The position numbers and the translations under genes were made by a program. From an uncultured Bryobacteraceae bacterium (lineage in GTDB: Bacteria > Acidobacteriota > Terriglobia > Bryobacterales > Bryobacteraceae): a DNA stretch of 64,000 nt. Under the pieces are notes generated by a model that ran no database searches, was not told the DNA's origin, and worked only from the letters and a program-made list of their open reading frames with translations. Positions 24,629 through 32,653 of the stretch are shown piece after piece (positions within the stretch are counted from its first letter, which is position 1; every line of letters begins with the position of its first letter). Where the stretch lies: NCBI GenBank assembly GCA_937924525.1, contig CALDSU010000005.1:372001-436000 (forward strand). Direction: 5' to 3'.

Positions 24629-25831
24629 ATGCCGCTCGCGCTGGTCTTTGTCATGCTGTGTTCGCCGCTCGCGCAGGCGGCGGAGCGCGCCCGCATTCCC
24701 TGGGACATGGAGACGCTCGCGGCGGTTCCCGCCGCCCACGCCGCCGCAGGGTTTGACGAGCCGGGCGTGAAGGCGGTGTTTCTGGAGGGGCCTCCCTGGA
24801 AGGGACGGCGGACTCGCTTCTTCGCGTGGTACGCTGAGCCGGAGCCGCGCCTGGGCCCGAAGGCGCCCGGCATGGTGCTGGTCCACGGCGGGGGCGGAAC
24901 AGCTTACGCCGAATGGGTCCGGATGTGGGTCCGGCGGGGTTACGCCGCGATCGCGATGGACACGTGCGGCAGCACGCCCAAGCCCAAGGACGGACCGTGG
25001 CGGCTGGACCGGGCGCGCCACGAGGATGGCGGACCGGACGGCTGGGGCGGCTTCCCGCAGGTGGACGAGCCGCCGGAAGACCAGTGGCCGTATCACGCGG
25101 TGGCGAACGTGATCCTGGCCCATTCTTTTCTGCGCTCCCTGCCCGGAGTGGATCCCAAGCGCATCGGCATTACCGGGATTTCCTGGGGCGGATACCTCAC
25201 CACGATCGCCGCCAGCGTCGACCCGCGATTCCGGTTTGCCGTCCCCGTCTACGGCTGCGGCTTTCTGGGAGAGGATTCAGCCTGGACGGGCGTTTTCGAA
25301 AAGATGGGCGCGGACCGGGCGAAGCGGTGGCTGGAGCTGTGGGATCCGTCCCGCTATCTCCCCCTGGCGCGCCTACCCTTTCTGTGGATTAACGGCACCA
25401 ATGATTTCGCCTACCCGCTATCTTCGTGGCAAAAATCGTACCGGCTGCCCCGCGGACCGCGCTGGCTAAGCCTCCAGGTTGAGATGAAACATAGCCATCC
25501 GGACGGCGCCCGGCCGGCCGAGGTTTTCGCCTTCGCCGACGCCATGACGCGGGGCTGGCAGCCGTTGCCGCGCATCACGCGCGTGGAACGGCAGGGGCGC
25601 ACGCTGCGCCTGCGCTACCGGAACGAGCTGCCGATCGCGGGGGCGACGCTGCACTGCACGACCGATACCGGGCCGTGGCAAAAACGGAAGTGGACGGATT
25701 ACGAGGCGCGATGGGACGGCCGCGCGCGCACCGTCGAAGCCGACTGGCCGGCGAACGCCCAGGCTTGTTTCGTGAATCTGCGCGATCCCCGCGGGTTGCT
25801 GGTGAGTTCCGAACACCTGGAGGGCGAATAG
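24629..25831 (+). CDS. Secreted alpha/beta hydrolase, acetyl-esterase-like
   Basis: The 400-residue protein has a signal peptide (residues 1-17, ending Ala-Gln-Ala-Ala). The alpha/beta-hydrolase core shows an oxyanion-region Leu-Val-His-Gly-Gly-Gly-Gly (84-90), an Ala-Met-Asp-Thr-Cys-Gly strand near 110, the nucleophile elbow Gly-Ile-Ser-Trp-Gly-Gly with Ser185, and a late His (near residue 290, in Lys-His-Ser-His-Pro) that may complete the triad. The C-terminal 100 residues look like a beta-sandwich extension. It resembles AXE1/dienelactone-hydrolase-type esterases that act on acetylated glycans or dipeptides. The substrate is not determined. Confidence 0.75.
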   Translation: MPLALVFVMLCSPLAQAAERARIPWDMETLAAVPAAHAAAGFDEPGVKAVFLEGPPWKGRRTRFFAWYAEPEPRLGPKAPGMVLVHGGGGTAYAEWVRMWVRRGYAAIAMDTCGSTPKPKDGPWRLDRARHEDGGPDGWGGFPQVDEPPEDQWPYHAVANVILAHSFLRSLPGVDPKRIGITGISWGGYLTTIAASVDPRFRFAVPVYGCGFLGEDSAWTGVFEKMGADRAKRWLELWDPSRYLPLARLPFLWINGTNDFAYPLSSWQKSYRLPRGPRWLSLQVEMKHSHPDGARPAEVFAFADAMTRGWQPLPRITRVERQGRTLRLRYRNELPIAGATLHCTTDTGPWQKRKWTDYEARWDGRARTVEADWPANAQACFVNLRDPRGLLVSSEHLEGE

Positions 25832-25872
25832 GCGGCGCGGTTTATGCTGGTAGGAGCTTTCCCCACGCAACG

Positions 25873-27921
25873 ATGACTGGCACTGAAAACCCCCTGCTGT
25901 CGATTGCTTTCGAGATCCCGTTTGACCGGATCCGCGCCGAGCACGTGGAACCGGCGTTCGACGAACTGCTGGCGGACGCAGCCCGGCGTCTGGAGGCGGT
26001 GGCTGCGCTGCCCGGGGAGCGCACGTTCGCCAACACGATGCTGGCCTACGAGGCCATCACCGAGCGCCTCGATTATGCCTTGAACATCGTCCGGCATCTC
26101 GAATCGGTGGCGACGTATCCGGAACTGCGCGCCGCCTACAACGCGATTCAGCCCAAGGTGAGCGAGTTCTACTCCTCGATCCCGCTCCACGACGGTCTGT
26201 GGCGGGCGATCCAGAGCTACGCGGACACTCCGGAGGCGGCGACACTGACCGGAACGCGGAAGCGGTTCCTCACCAAGACGTTGGACGCTTTCAAACGCGC
26301 CGGCGCCGACCTGCCTCCCGAGGACAAGAAACGCCTGGCGGAGCTGGACGTGGAACTGTCCACGCTGACCACCAGGTACGGCGAGAATGTGCTGGATTCG
26401 ACCAATGCGTTCTCTCTGCTGATTACCGAGGAAGCCCAACTGGCGGGTCTGCCCGAGAGCGCGCGCGTGGCGGCGCGGGAAAGCGCCGAGGCCAAGGGCC
26501 AAACCGGCTGGCGGTTCACCCTGCAAGCGCCCAGCTACAACGCGGTCATGACCTATCTGGACGATGCGGGCATCCGGGAGAAGATGTACCGCGCCTACGT
26601 CACCCGCGCGGCGGGCGGCGAGCACGACAACACCGCACTGTTGCCGCGCATCCTGGAGTTGCGGCGGGAGAAAGCGCGCCTGCTGGGTTTTGCGGACTTC
26701 GCCGATCTGGTAATCGAGGACCGCATGGCCCACACGGGCGAGCGGGCGCTCCGCTTCCTCGAAAATTTGCGGGATCGCACGGTCGAGGCGTTCCGGCGCG
26801 AAAACGAGCAGCTCCGCCGGTTCCGGCGCGGCGTGGATCCGGACGCGCCCGAGACGCTGCAACCCTGGGACATCGCCTACTGGGCGGAAAAGCAACGGAT
26901 CGCGCTGTACAACTTCGATGAAGAAGCGCTCCGCCCGTATTTTCCGCTGGAGCCGGTGGTGGCGGGCATGTTCGAGATCTTCCGCCGGGTGTTCGGCATC
27001 CGGGTGGCCGAGCGCACGGGCGTGCCCACCTGGGATCCGCAGGTGCACTACTTCGAGATTCACGACGAGGCGACGGACGAGTTGCTGGGCGCGTTCTACG
27101 CCGACTTCTACCCGCGCGAGAACAAGCGCGGCGGCGGCTGGATGGATGTGTTTCTTACCGGCATCCCGCGCGAAGCCGGCGGCGTCCTGCCCCACCTGGG
27201 TTTCATCTGCGGCAATCTCAACCCGCCGGCTGGAGGGAAACCCGCGCTGCTGACCCACCACGACGTCGAGACGATCTTCCACGAATTCGGCCACCTGCTC
27301 CATCACTGCCTCAGCCGGGTGGAGATCCGGTCGCTGGCGGGAACGAACGTGGCCTGGGATTTTGTCGAGTTGCCGTCGCAGATCCTCGAGAACTGGTGCT
27401 GGGAACGGGAGTCGCTGGACCTGTTCGCGCGGCACTGGGAGACCGGCGCGCCCATCCCGGAAGACCTGTTCGCCGCGATGCGGCGGGCGCGAACTTACCG
27501 CGCGGCCAACGCCCAGATGCGGCAGTTGAGCTTCGGGATTGTCGACCTGCGGTTGCATCGCGAGTGGGACCCGGGGCGGGACGGCGACGTGGTCAGCTAT
27601 GCGCGGCGGCTGTTGAACGAGTTTTCCCCGGCGCCGCTGCCGCCGGAACACGCCATGATCGCTTCGTTTACGCACCTGTTTGCCTCCCCGGTCGGGTATG
27701 GGGCCGGCTATTACTCGTACAAGTGGGCCGAGGTGCTGGACGCCGATGCGTTCAGCCGGTTTCTGGAAGCAGGCATCTTCAACCGCGAGGTCGGCCTGGC
27801 GTTCCGCCGGGCGGTGCTGGAGCGCGGCGATAGCTGTGACCCGGCCGAGTTGTATCGCGAGTTCATGGGGCGTGATCCCGATCTCCAGCCGCTGCTGATC
27901 CGGCTGGGCCTAGCCGCTTAG
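25873..27921 (+). CDS. prlC: Oligopeptidase A (M3 metallopeptidase)
   Basis: The 682-residue product is full length for M3A oligopeptidases. Near the middle of the C-terminal catalytic domain is the zinc-binding His470-Glu-Phe-Gly-His474 motif, followed by the third ligand Glu499 in Phe-Val-Glu-Leu-Pro-Ser-Gln. The conserved Tyr-Ala/Tyr-Tyr-Ser-Tyr-Lys-Trp-Ala-Glu-Val-Leu block lies near residues 616-627. It degrades short peptides, including signal-peptide remnants, in the cytoplasm. The ATG at 25873 gives the normal N-terminus Met-Thr-Gly-Thr-Glu-Asn-Pro-Leu-Leu. It is separated by seven bases from the YqiA-like gene, probably cotranscribed. Confidence 0.92.
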   Translation: MTGTENPLLSIAFEIPFDRIRAEHVEPAFDELLADAARRLEAVAALPGERTFANTMLAYEAITERLDYALNIVRHLESVATYPELRAAYNAIQPKVSEFYSSIPLHDGLWRAIQSYADTPEAATLTGTRKRFLTKTLDAFKRAGADLPPEDKKRLAELDVELSTLTTRYGENVLDSTNAFSLLITEEAQLAGLPESARVAARESAEAKGQTGWRFTLQAPSYNAVMTYLDDAGIREKMYRAYVTRAAGGEHDNTALLPRILELRREKARLLGFADFADLVIEDRMAHTGERALRFLENLRDRTVEAFRRENEQLRRFRRGVDPDAPETLQPWDIAYWAEKQRIALYNFDEEALRPYFPLEPVVAGMFEIFRRVFGIRVAERTGVPTWDPQVHYFEIHDEATDELLGAFYADFYPRENKRGGGWMDVFLTGIPREAGGVLPHLGFICGNLNPPAGGKPALLTHHDVETIFHEFGHLLHHCLSRVEIRSLAGTNVAWDFVELPSQILENWCWERESLDLFARHWETGAPIPEDLFAAMRRARTYRAANAQMRQLSFGIVDLRLHREWDPGRDGDVVSYARRLLNEFSPAPLPPEHAMIASFTHLFASPVGYGAGYYSYKWAEVLDADAFSRFLEAGIFNREVGLAFRRAVLERGDSCDPAELYREFMGRDPDLQPLLIRLGLAA

Positions 27922-27928
27922 GATTCCC

Positions 27929-28558
27929 GTGCGTTACCTCTACTTGCATGGCTTCGCCTCCGGCCCCACCTCCTCGAAGGCGGCGTACTTCCGCGAGCGC
28001 TTCGGCGAATGGGGCCTCGCCCTGGAGGCGCCGGATTTGACCAGCGGCGATTTCGCGCACCTGACCATCACCAGCCAGCTTGCCGTGGTGGAACGGACGC
28101 TCGCCGGGCAGGCCGCCTGCCTGATCGGATCCAGCCTGGGCGGTTACCTGGCCGCGTTGTACGCGGCCCGTCATCCCGAGGTCGCGCGCGTCGTGCTGAT
28201 GGCCCCGGCGTTCGGGTTCGCGCGCCGCTGGCCGCTGCGCCTGGGCGAGCAGGCGGTTCAGCGCTGGCGCGAGACGGGCTGGCTGACCGTCTACCACTAC
28301 GCCCGCAAGGCGGAGGCCCGCGTGCACTACGCGCTGCTGGAGGACGGGCTCCGCTATGAGGATTTCCCCGCGGTGGCCCAGCCCGTGTTGATCTTTCACG
28401 GGACCCGCGACGAGGTGGTGCCGGCATCCTTCAGCCAGGACTTCCGCGCCCTGCATCCGCACGCCGAGCTGCGCCTGCTCGATTCCGGACACGAGTTGAC
28501 CGACGTGCTGGAGCCGATGTGGCAAGAGACGCGCCGCTTCCTGCGCCTGCGCGCCTGA
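27929..28558 (+). CDS. YqiA/YcfP-like alpha/beta-hydrolase (esterase)
   Basis: The 209-residue product is a compact alpha/beta hydrolase of the YqiA group. It starts Met-Arg-Tyr-Leu-Tyr-Leu-His-Gly-Phe-Ala-Ser-Gly-Pro, has the nucleophile motif Gly-Ser-Ser-Leu-Gly-Gly near residues 68-73, an Asp-Glu-Val-Val-Pro region near 155, and the catalytic His in Asp-Ser-Gly-His-Glu-Leu near residue 187. YqiA hydrolyses short acyl esters, including palmitoyl-CoA in vitro, in the cytoplasm. The start is a GTG at 27929, seven bases after the oligopeptidase stop, so it probably belongs to the same transcript. The natural substrate is unknown. Confidence 0.82.
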   Translation: MRYLYLHGFASGPTSSKAAYFRERFGEWGLALEAPDLTSGDFAHLTITSQLAVVERTLAGQAACLIGSSLGGYLAALYAARHPEVARVVLMAPAFGFARRWPLRLGEQAVQRWRETGWLTVYHYARKAEARVHYALLEDGLRYEDFPAVAQPVLIFHGTRDEVVPASFSQDFRALHPHAELRLLDSGHELTDVLEPMWQETRRFLRLRA

Positions 28559-28617
28559 CCGGGACGAAGCCGGGCGGATCGTGGACGGCGGGACGAAATG
28601 CTGAGACAATCTCGAAC

Positions 28618-29181
28618 ATGATGCTTGCGCGTGTACGCATTCTGCTGCTGTGGGGATTGATCGTCTGCCCGCCGCTGGCGGCCCAGTTCGATGAGTTCTA
28701 TGCGGAGGTGCCCTACGTTCCCACCCCGGAGGAGGTTGTCCGGAAGATGCTGGAGGTCGCCGAGGTGAAGAAGACCGACGTCGTCTACGACCTCGGCTGC
28801 GGCGACGGGCGCATCGTGATCATGGCGGCCAAGGAATTCGGCGCCCGGGGCGTGGGCGTGGACATCAACCCCGAACGCATCCGGGAGGCGGAGGCCAACG
28901 CCAGGAGCGCCGGAGTCGACGGGCGCGTGCGCTTCGTGGAATCGGACCTGTTCAAGGCGGACATCCGCGAAGCCTCCGTGGTGACGATTTACCTGTTGTC
29001 CACCGTAAACCTCCGCCTCCGCCCGAAGCTGCTCAAGGAGCTCAAGCCCGGCACGCGGATTGTTTCCCATCAGTTTGATATGGGCGAGTGGGCCCCCTTG
29101 AAGAAAGTGGAAGTCGGCACCCGGACGCTGTACCTGTGGACGGTTCCGCAGCAGCCCCCGGCGTTCGCGGACGGCAAATAG
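28618..29181 (+). CDS. SAM-dependent methyltransferase with N-terminal signal peptide
   Basis: This 187-residue protein has an N-terminal hydrophobic segment (Leu-Leu-Leu-Trp-Gly-Leu-Ile-Val, residues 9-17) ending in Ala-Ala-Gln, which looks like a signal peptide. A class I methyltransferase core follows: Val-Tyr-Asp-Leu-Gly-Cys-Gly-Asp-Gly-Arg (motif I, near residues 59-68), Gly-Val-Asp-Ile-Asn-Pro (acidic loop) and Val-Glu-Ser-Asp-Leu-Phe. The fold is normally cytosolic because SAM is; a signal peptide on it is odd but recurrent in deltaproteobacterial and acidobacterial genomes. Either the hydrophobic segment is a membrane anchor or the protein is periplasmic. The start is one of two adjacent ATG codons; 28618 is used. 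Confidence 0.72.
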   Translation: MMLARVRILLLWGLIVCPPLAAQFDEFYAEVPYVPTPEEVVRKMLEVAEVKKTDVVYDLGCGDGRIVIMAAKEFGARGVGVDINPERIREAEANARSAGVDGRVRFVESDLFKADIREASVVTIYLLSTVNLRLRPKLLKELKPGTRIVSHQFDMGEWAPLKKVEVGTRTLYLWTVPQQPPAFADGK

Positions 29182-29194
29182 CGGCCGCGTTCGC

Positions 29195-30523
29195 TTAGCG
29201 CGTCTCCAGCGCGAGCACGGTCGCGATCGGGTCGGGCGTCACGCCCGCGGGCGAGATGGATAACCTGCCGCCCTGCTGGGTGAACCGCAGCGTTTGGTTG
29301 CCGGCAAGCGCACGCACCCGCGCAACTTTGGCGGTCAGACCTTCCACCACCAGGTTTTCCGCCGGCCACGGCCAGACGTGCAGGTAAATGGTTTTCCCTT
29401 TCGCGGTAGTTTTGCCAAGCGGCAGGTTCTGAAGCGGACCGTACGTGGTGCCGTAGATGGCCTCGCCGTTCACTTGCAGCCAGGCGCCGATGGCGCGCAG
29501 GCGTTCCTCGAATTCCGGTTGGATCGTCCCCTCGGGGGTGGGGCCGACATTCAGCAGGAAGTTCCCGCCGCGGCTGGCGATCTCAATCAACGTGCGGATC
29601 AGTTCCGCCGCGGATTTATACTGCGTGTCGTTGCGGTTGTAGCCCCAGGTCTGGTTGATCGTCATGCAGGTTTCCCAGGGCTGGAACCGGTCCGGCGGCG
29701 GCGGCGCCGATTCCAGACCCCGGTCGTTGGGATCGGTATTGCCCACTTTGGCGCCTTTCACGGGAATGCCGCGCGGCAGGCGCTGCTCGGGCGTGACGTA
29801 GTCGCCGGTGAGCCCGATGCGGTTGTTGATCAGCGTCCGCGGCTGCAATTCGTGAATCAGCTTGTGGAAACGCGTGCCGGCATACTTTTCCTGCTGGCTG
29901 AGCCCGTCGAACCAGATGACGAAGACGTCGCCGTACCGCGTCAGCAGTTCGCGCAATTGCAGGTCCATGTACTCGAGATAAAGCGGCCATTCCGGACGCC
30001 AGGGCTCGCCGTTCCAGTTCTCGCTCACCGGCTTGCTGGTGTCGCGGAAGCCCGGATGGTCCATGTCCGGCGGGGAGTAGTAAAACCCGAGCGGCATCTG
30101 CTCTTCGCGCGCCGCTTCCGCGAGCATGGCGAGCACGTCCTTGCCGTACGGCGTGCGCGTGATCTTGTACCGGGTGTAGAGCGAATCGAACATGCAGAAC
30201 CCGTCGTGGTGTTTGCTGGTGATCACCATGTAGCGCTGGCCGGCGGCCTTGGCCAGGCGGACCCAGGCGCGCGGATCGTATCGCACCGGGTTGAACCGCT
30301 GGGGCAGGGCGCGGTACTCGGCCTCGGTAATGCCGGCGGCCTGCGGGCGCAGGAGCGGCCAGGAGGCTTCCACGCTGGCCAGCGAGTACGGCCCCCAGTG
30401 GATGAACATGCCGAACTTGGCGTCGTGGAAGCGCTGGAGGCGCTCGGCCTGGAGGGCGTCCGCGCTCCAGGCCGCGACGGCCGCGGCGCAGGCGGTCAGG
30501 ATCAGGCGCAGGAAAGAGAGCAT
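29195..30523 (-). CDS. Alpha-L-fucosidase, GH29
   Basis: The 442-residue protein has a signal peptide (about 1-20) and a GH29 catalytic barrel. Visible family motifs are Gly-Met-Phe-Ile-His-Trp-Gly near residue 38, Thr-Ser-Lys-His-His-Asp-Gly-Phe near 102-109, Tyr-Tyr-Ser, and Trp-Phe-Asp-Gly, in which Asp206 is the expected nucleophile. A short C-terminal beta-domain follows. It hydrolyses terminal alpha-linked L-fucose from glycans with retention of configuration, in the periplasm or outside the cell. ATG 30523 is preferred over an in-frame GTG three codons upstream. It is convergent with the methyltransferase and adjoins other secreted glycan-associated genes, suggesting complex-glycan use. 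Confidence 0.92.
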   Translation of the reverse strand: MLSFLRLILTACAAAVAAWSADALQAERLQRFHDAKFGMFIHWGPYSLASVEASWPLLRPQAAGITEAEYRALPQRFNPVRYDPRAWVRLAKAAGQRYMVITSKHHDGFCMFDSLYTRYKITRTPYGKDVLAMLAEAAREEQMPLGFYYSPPDMDHPGFRDTSKPVSENWNGEPWRPEWPLYLEYMDLQLRELLTRYGDVFVIWFDGLSQQEKYAGTRFHKLIHELQPRTLINNRIGLTGDYVTPEQRLPRGIPVKGAKVGNTDPNDRGLESAPPPPDRFQPWETCMTINQTWGYNRNDTQYKSAAELIRTLIEIASRGGNFLLNVGPTPEGTIQPEFEERLRAIGAWLQVNGEAIYGTTYGPLQNLPLGKTTAKGKTIYLHVWPWPAENLVVEGLTAKVARVRALAGNQTLRFTQQGGRLSISPAGVTPDPIATVLALETR

Positions 30524-30596
30524 AGCTGGCACCCGCGTTGATTATAGGTCCCGGCCGGGCACGGGGCAAGGCTCCTCACGCGCCGGAGGTCTGGAT

Positions 30597-31805
30597 TCAG
30601 ATCCGGATGCGGTCGAAGGGCGGCAGCGGCCCGCGCATGAACCGCGATTGGCGCGCCGCGCGGTAGCGCACCTCCAGGTGCGGGGTTTCGACCCGGCGTC
30701 CCCCGCGGAACGAGGAATCCATCAGCGCTTCGATGGCGCCCGTCGCCAGCAGCGTGCGCTCGGGCGGGTAAAACTCACGTCCCTGCACGATGGTTTGCTC
30801 GACCCAATAGCTCAGCCCGTTGCCGTGGCTCCACGGGCGGCCCCATTGCGTCAGGAAGGAACAGGCTACAGGTGCGGCGCGGCCCGCGATCCGCGCGGCG
30901 AAGCCGGCCTGTTCGGTCATGCCGCTCAGCATGAAGAGCGCGCCCTCCAGGCCGCTGCGGTAGCCGAGGCGGAAAAGCAGCGGCTGTTTGACGTGATCTT
31001 CCAGGCGGCCGCGCTTGACGGTGTCGTCGTGCCGCATGGCCTCTTCGGCCAGGTCGCGCGCCCACGGGTTGGCGGCGCTCCATTTCCACACGTCGTCGCC
31101 CTCCAGGCACTCGACCCAGCGCAAACCCGTCTCGCCGCCCCGGCGCCGCTCGACCATGGCCTGGAACACTTCGACGCCGTGGTAGCCGTAAGCCTCTTTC
31201 GGGCCGTAGAAGTAGCCGGCCGCTTGTGCGACCGGCGTTTCCAGGTCCAGTTCGAGCGGAGGGCGGCGCCAGGTCAACGTCAGCGATGTGCCCGCGATCA
31301 GCGGGAACCGCAGTTCGCGCGACCAGTCCACCATCTGCTTGGCCTTCTTCCACTCCGTGGAAAAGTGCTTGTCGACGAACGTGGGCCATGCCCGCCCGGT
31401 CTCGCGGTACACGCGCACGATCTGCTCCATCAGTTCGTAACGCGGATACAGCTTCTGGCCTTTCTCGTTGTTGGGGTAGTCGCCGTGCTCGCCGATCAGA
31501 ACGACGCCGCGCACGCCGGGCGTCCGGACGGCGGCGGCCGCGGTGGGCGTCAAGGGAATGCCGTACCGGGCGGCCTCGGCTCGCCCGATGTCGTTGGCGG
31601 GCGTCTGTTCCAGGTACATGGCCGCGATCTCTAACCGCGAGGCATGCGGCCGGCCTTCCCAGTAGAATCCGCGGAGCATGTTGCCCAGAAAAACGTCGGC
31701 GTGCGAGTTGCGGAAATAACAGGTGACGATGGCGGCGACCTTGGTGCGGGGCGTCGCGGCCCAGGCTGCGGCGCCGGAGGCGGCCAGAAAAGAACGGCGG
31801 TCCAT
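30597..31805 (-). CDS. Tat-exported conserved protein of unknown function
   Basis: The 402-residue product begins with a twin-arginine signal (Arg3-Arg4-Ser-Phe-Leu, then an Ala-rich core ending near residue 18). The remainder has alpha/beta character with Tyr-Phe-Arg-Asn-Ser-His-Ala-Asp, Gly-Glu-His-Gly-Asp-Tyr-Pro and Val-Asp-Lys-His segments. I recognise no catalytic motif with certainty. Proteins of this kind occur in Solibacter- and planctomycete-like genomes beside DUF1080 and Gfo/Idh/MocA genes. It lies between GH29 (same strand) and the divergent DUF1080 gene, so a role in glycan breakdown is plausible but not shown. Confidence 0.6.
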   Translation of the reverse strand: MDRRSFLAASGAAAWAATPRTKVAAIVTCYFRNSHADVFLGNMLRGFYWEGRPHASRLEIAAMYLEQTPANDIGRAEAARYGIPLTPTAAAAVRTPGVRGVVLIGEHGDYPNNEKGQKLYPRYELMEQIVRVYRETGRAWPTFVDKHFSTEWKKAKQMVDWSRELRFPLIAGTSLTLTWRRPPLELDLETPVAQAAGYFYGPKEAYGYHGVEVFQAMVERRRGGETGLRWVECLEGDDVWKWSAANPWARDLAEEAMRHDDTVKRGRLEDHVKQPLLFRLGYRSGLEGALFMLSGMTEQAGFAARIAGRAAPVACSFLTQWGRPWSHGNGLSYWVEQTIVQGREFYPPERTLLATGAIEALMDSSFRGGRRVETPHLEVRYRAARQSRFMRGPLPPFDRIRI

Positions 31806-31855
31806 GCACCTGGATTCTATCCCGCCCGGGCCGCCCGGTGCGCGACAATGGGTCG

Positions 31856-32578
31856 ATGACCCGCAAGCAACGCGTCCGCCTGGCGCTCTGGCTGATTTCC
31901 CTCGCGCCAGGGGCGCGGGCGCAGCCGGAACCCCCGGCGGTGGATCCCGGAGGGCCGGGGCGGCCGCCTTCGGACGCCATTGTCCTATTTGACGGCAAGA
32001 GCCTCGCCGAATGGGTGCATGAAGACGGGAGCCCCGCCAAATGGACCATCGCCGGCGGGGCGCTGGTCTGCAAGAGCGGCACGGGGCACCTGTATTCCAA
32101 ACGCCGCCACGGCAGCGCGCAGATCCACGTGGAGTTCGCGACGCCGCTGATGACGGAGGCCACCAACCAGGCGCGCGGCAACAGCGGCGTGTATCTGCAG
32201 AACCGGTATGAGATCCAGATCCTGGATTCCTACCGGAATCCCACCTACGCCGTAGGCGCCGCCGGAGCGGTCTACGGCCAGTACGCGCCGCTGGTCAACC
32301 CTAGCCGCCCGCCTGAGCAGTGGCAAACCTACGACATCATCTTTCACGCTCCGGCCTGTGGCCCGGACGGAAAGGTGACCCGCCCGGGAACGGTGACGCT
32401 GCTCTACAACGGCGTCCTGGTGCAGGATCACGTGGCGCTGAAGGGCGTGACGGGCGGAGGCGCGGGAGACGACCTCTGCAAACCGGGTCCGCTGATGCTC
32501 CAGGATCACTTCCACCCCGACGTGAAGGAGACGTTCTTGCGGTTCCGGAACATCTGGTTCCGCCCGTTGCCGGATTAG
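31856..32578 (+). CDS. DUF1080 (3-keto-disaccharide hydrolase-like) protein
   Basis: The 240-residue protein has a signal peptide (to about Ala-Arg-Ala-Gln, residue 23) and one DUF1080 beta-sandwich domain. It begins with Leu-Phe-Asp-Gly-Lys-Ser-Leu-Ala-Glu-Trp and contains Gly-Asn-Ser-Gly-Val-Tyr-Leu-Gln-Asn-Arg-Tyr-Glu-Ile-Gln-Ile-Leu-Asp-Ser, the family's hallmark, plus Pro-Leu-Met-Leu-Gln-Asp-His. Some DUF1080 proteins cleave 3-keto-glucosides made by Gfo/Idh/MocA dehydrogenases, which fits the Gfo gene immediately downstream on the same strand. The ATG at 31856 is favoured over an earlier GTG-type start. Secretion and the pairing support a glycan-oxidation module; substrate is unknown. 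Confidence 0.82.
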   Translation: MTRKQRVRLALWLISLAPGARAQPEPPAVDPGGPGRPPSDAIVLFDGKSLAEWVHEDGSPAKWTIAGGALVCKSGTGHLYSKRRHGSAQIHVEFATPLMTEATNQARGNSGVYLQNRYEIQILDSYRNPTYAVGAAGAVYGQYAPLVNPSRPPEQWQTYDIIFHAPACGPDGKVTRPGTVTLLYNGVLVQDHVALKGVTGGGAGDDLCKPGPLMLQDHFHPDVKETFLRFRNIWFRPLPD

Positions 32579-32653
32579 GGGGCACCCGTGATGCCGGCGG
32601 CTTGAAGGCCGGCGGCAGGCCAATTGCATGGGCATCGGCGGAGAAGTATGCCG

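Noticed and set aside
25699-27675. 658-codon minus-strand frame across oligopeptidase A
   Set aside because: Antisense of a complete M3 peptidase with HEFGH motif; no signals of its own.
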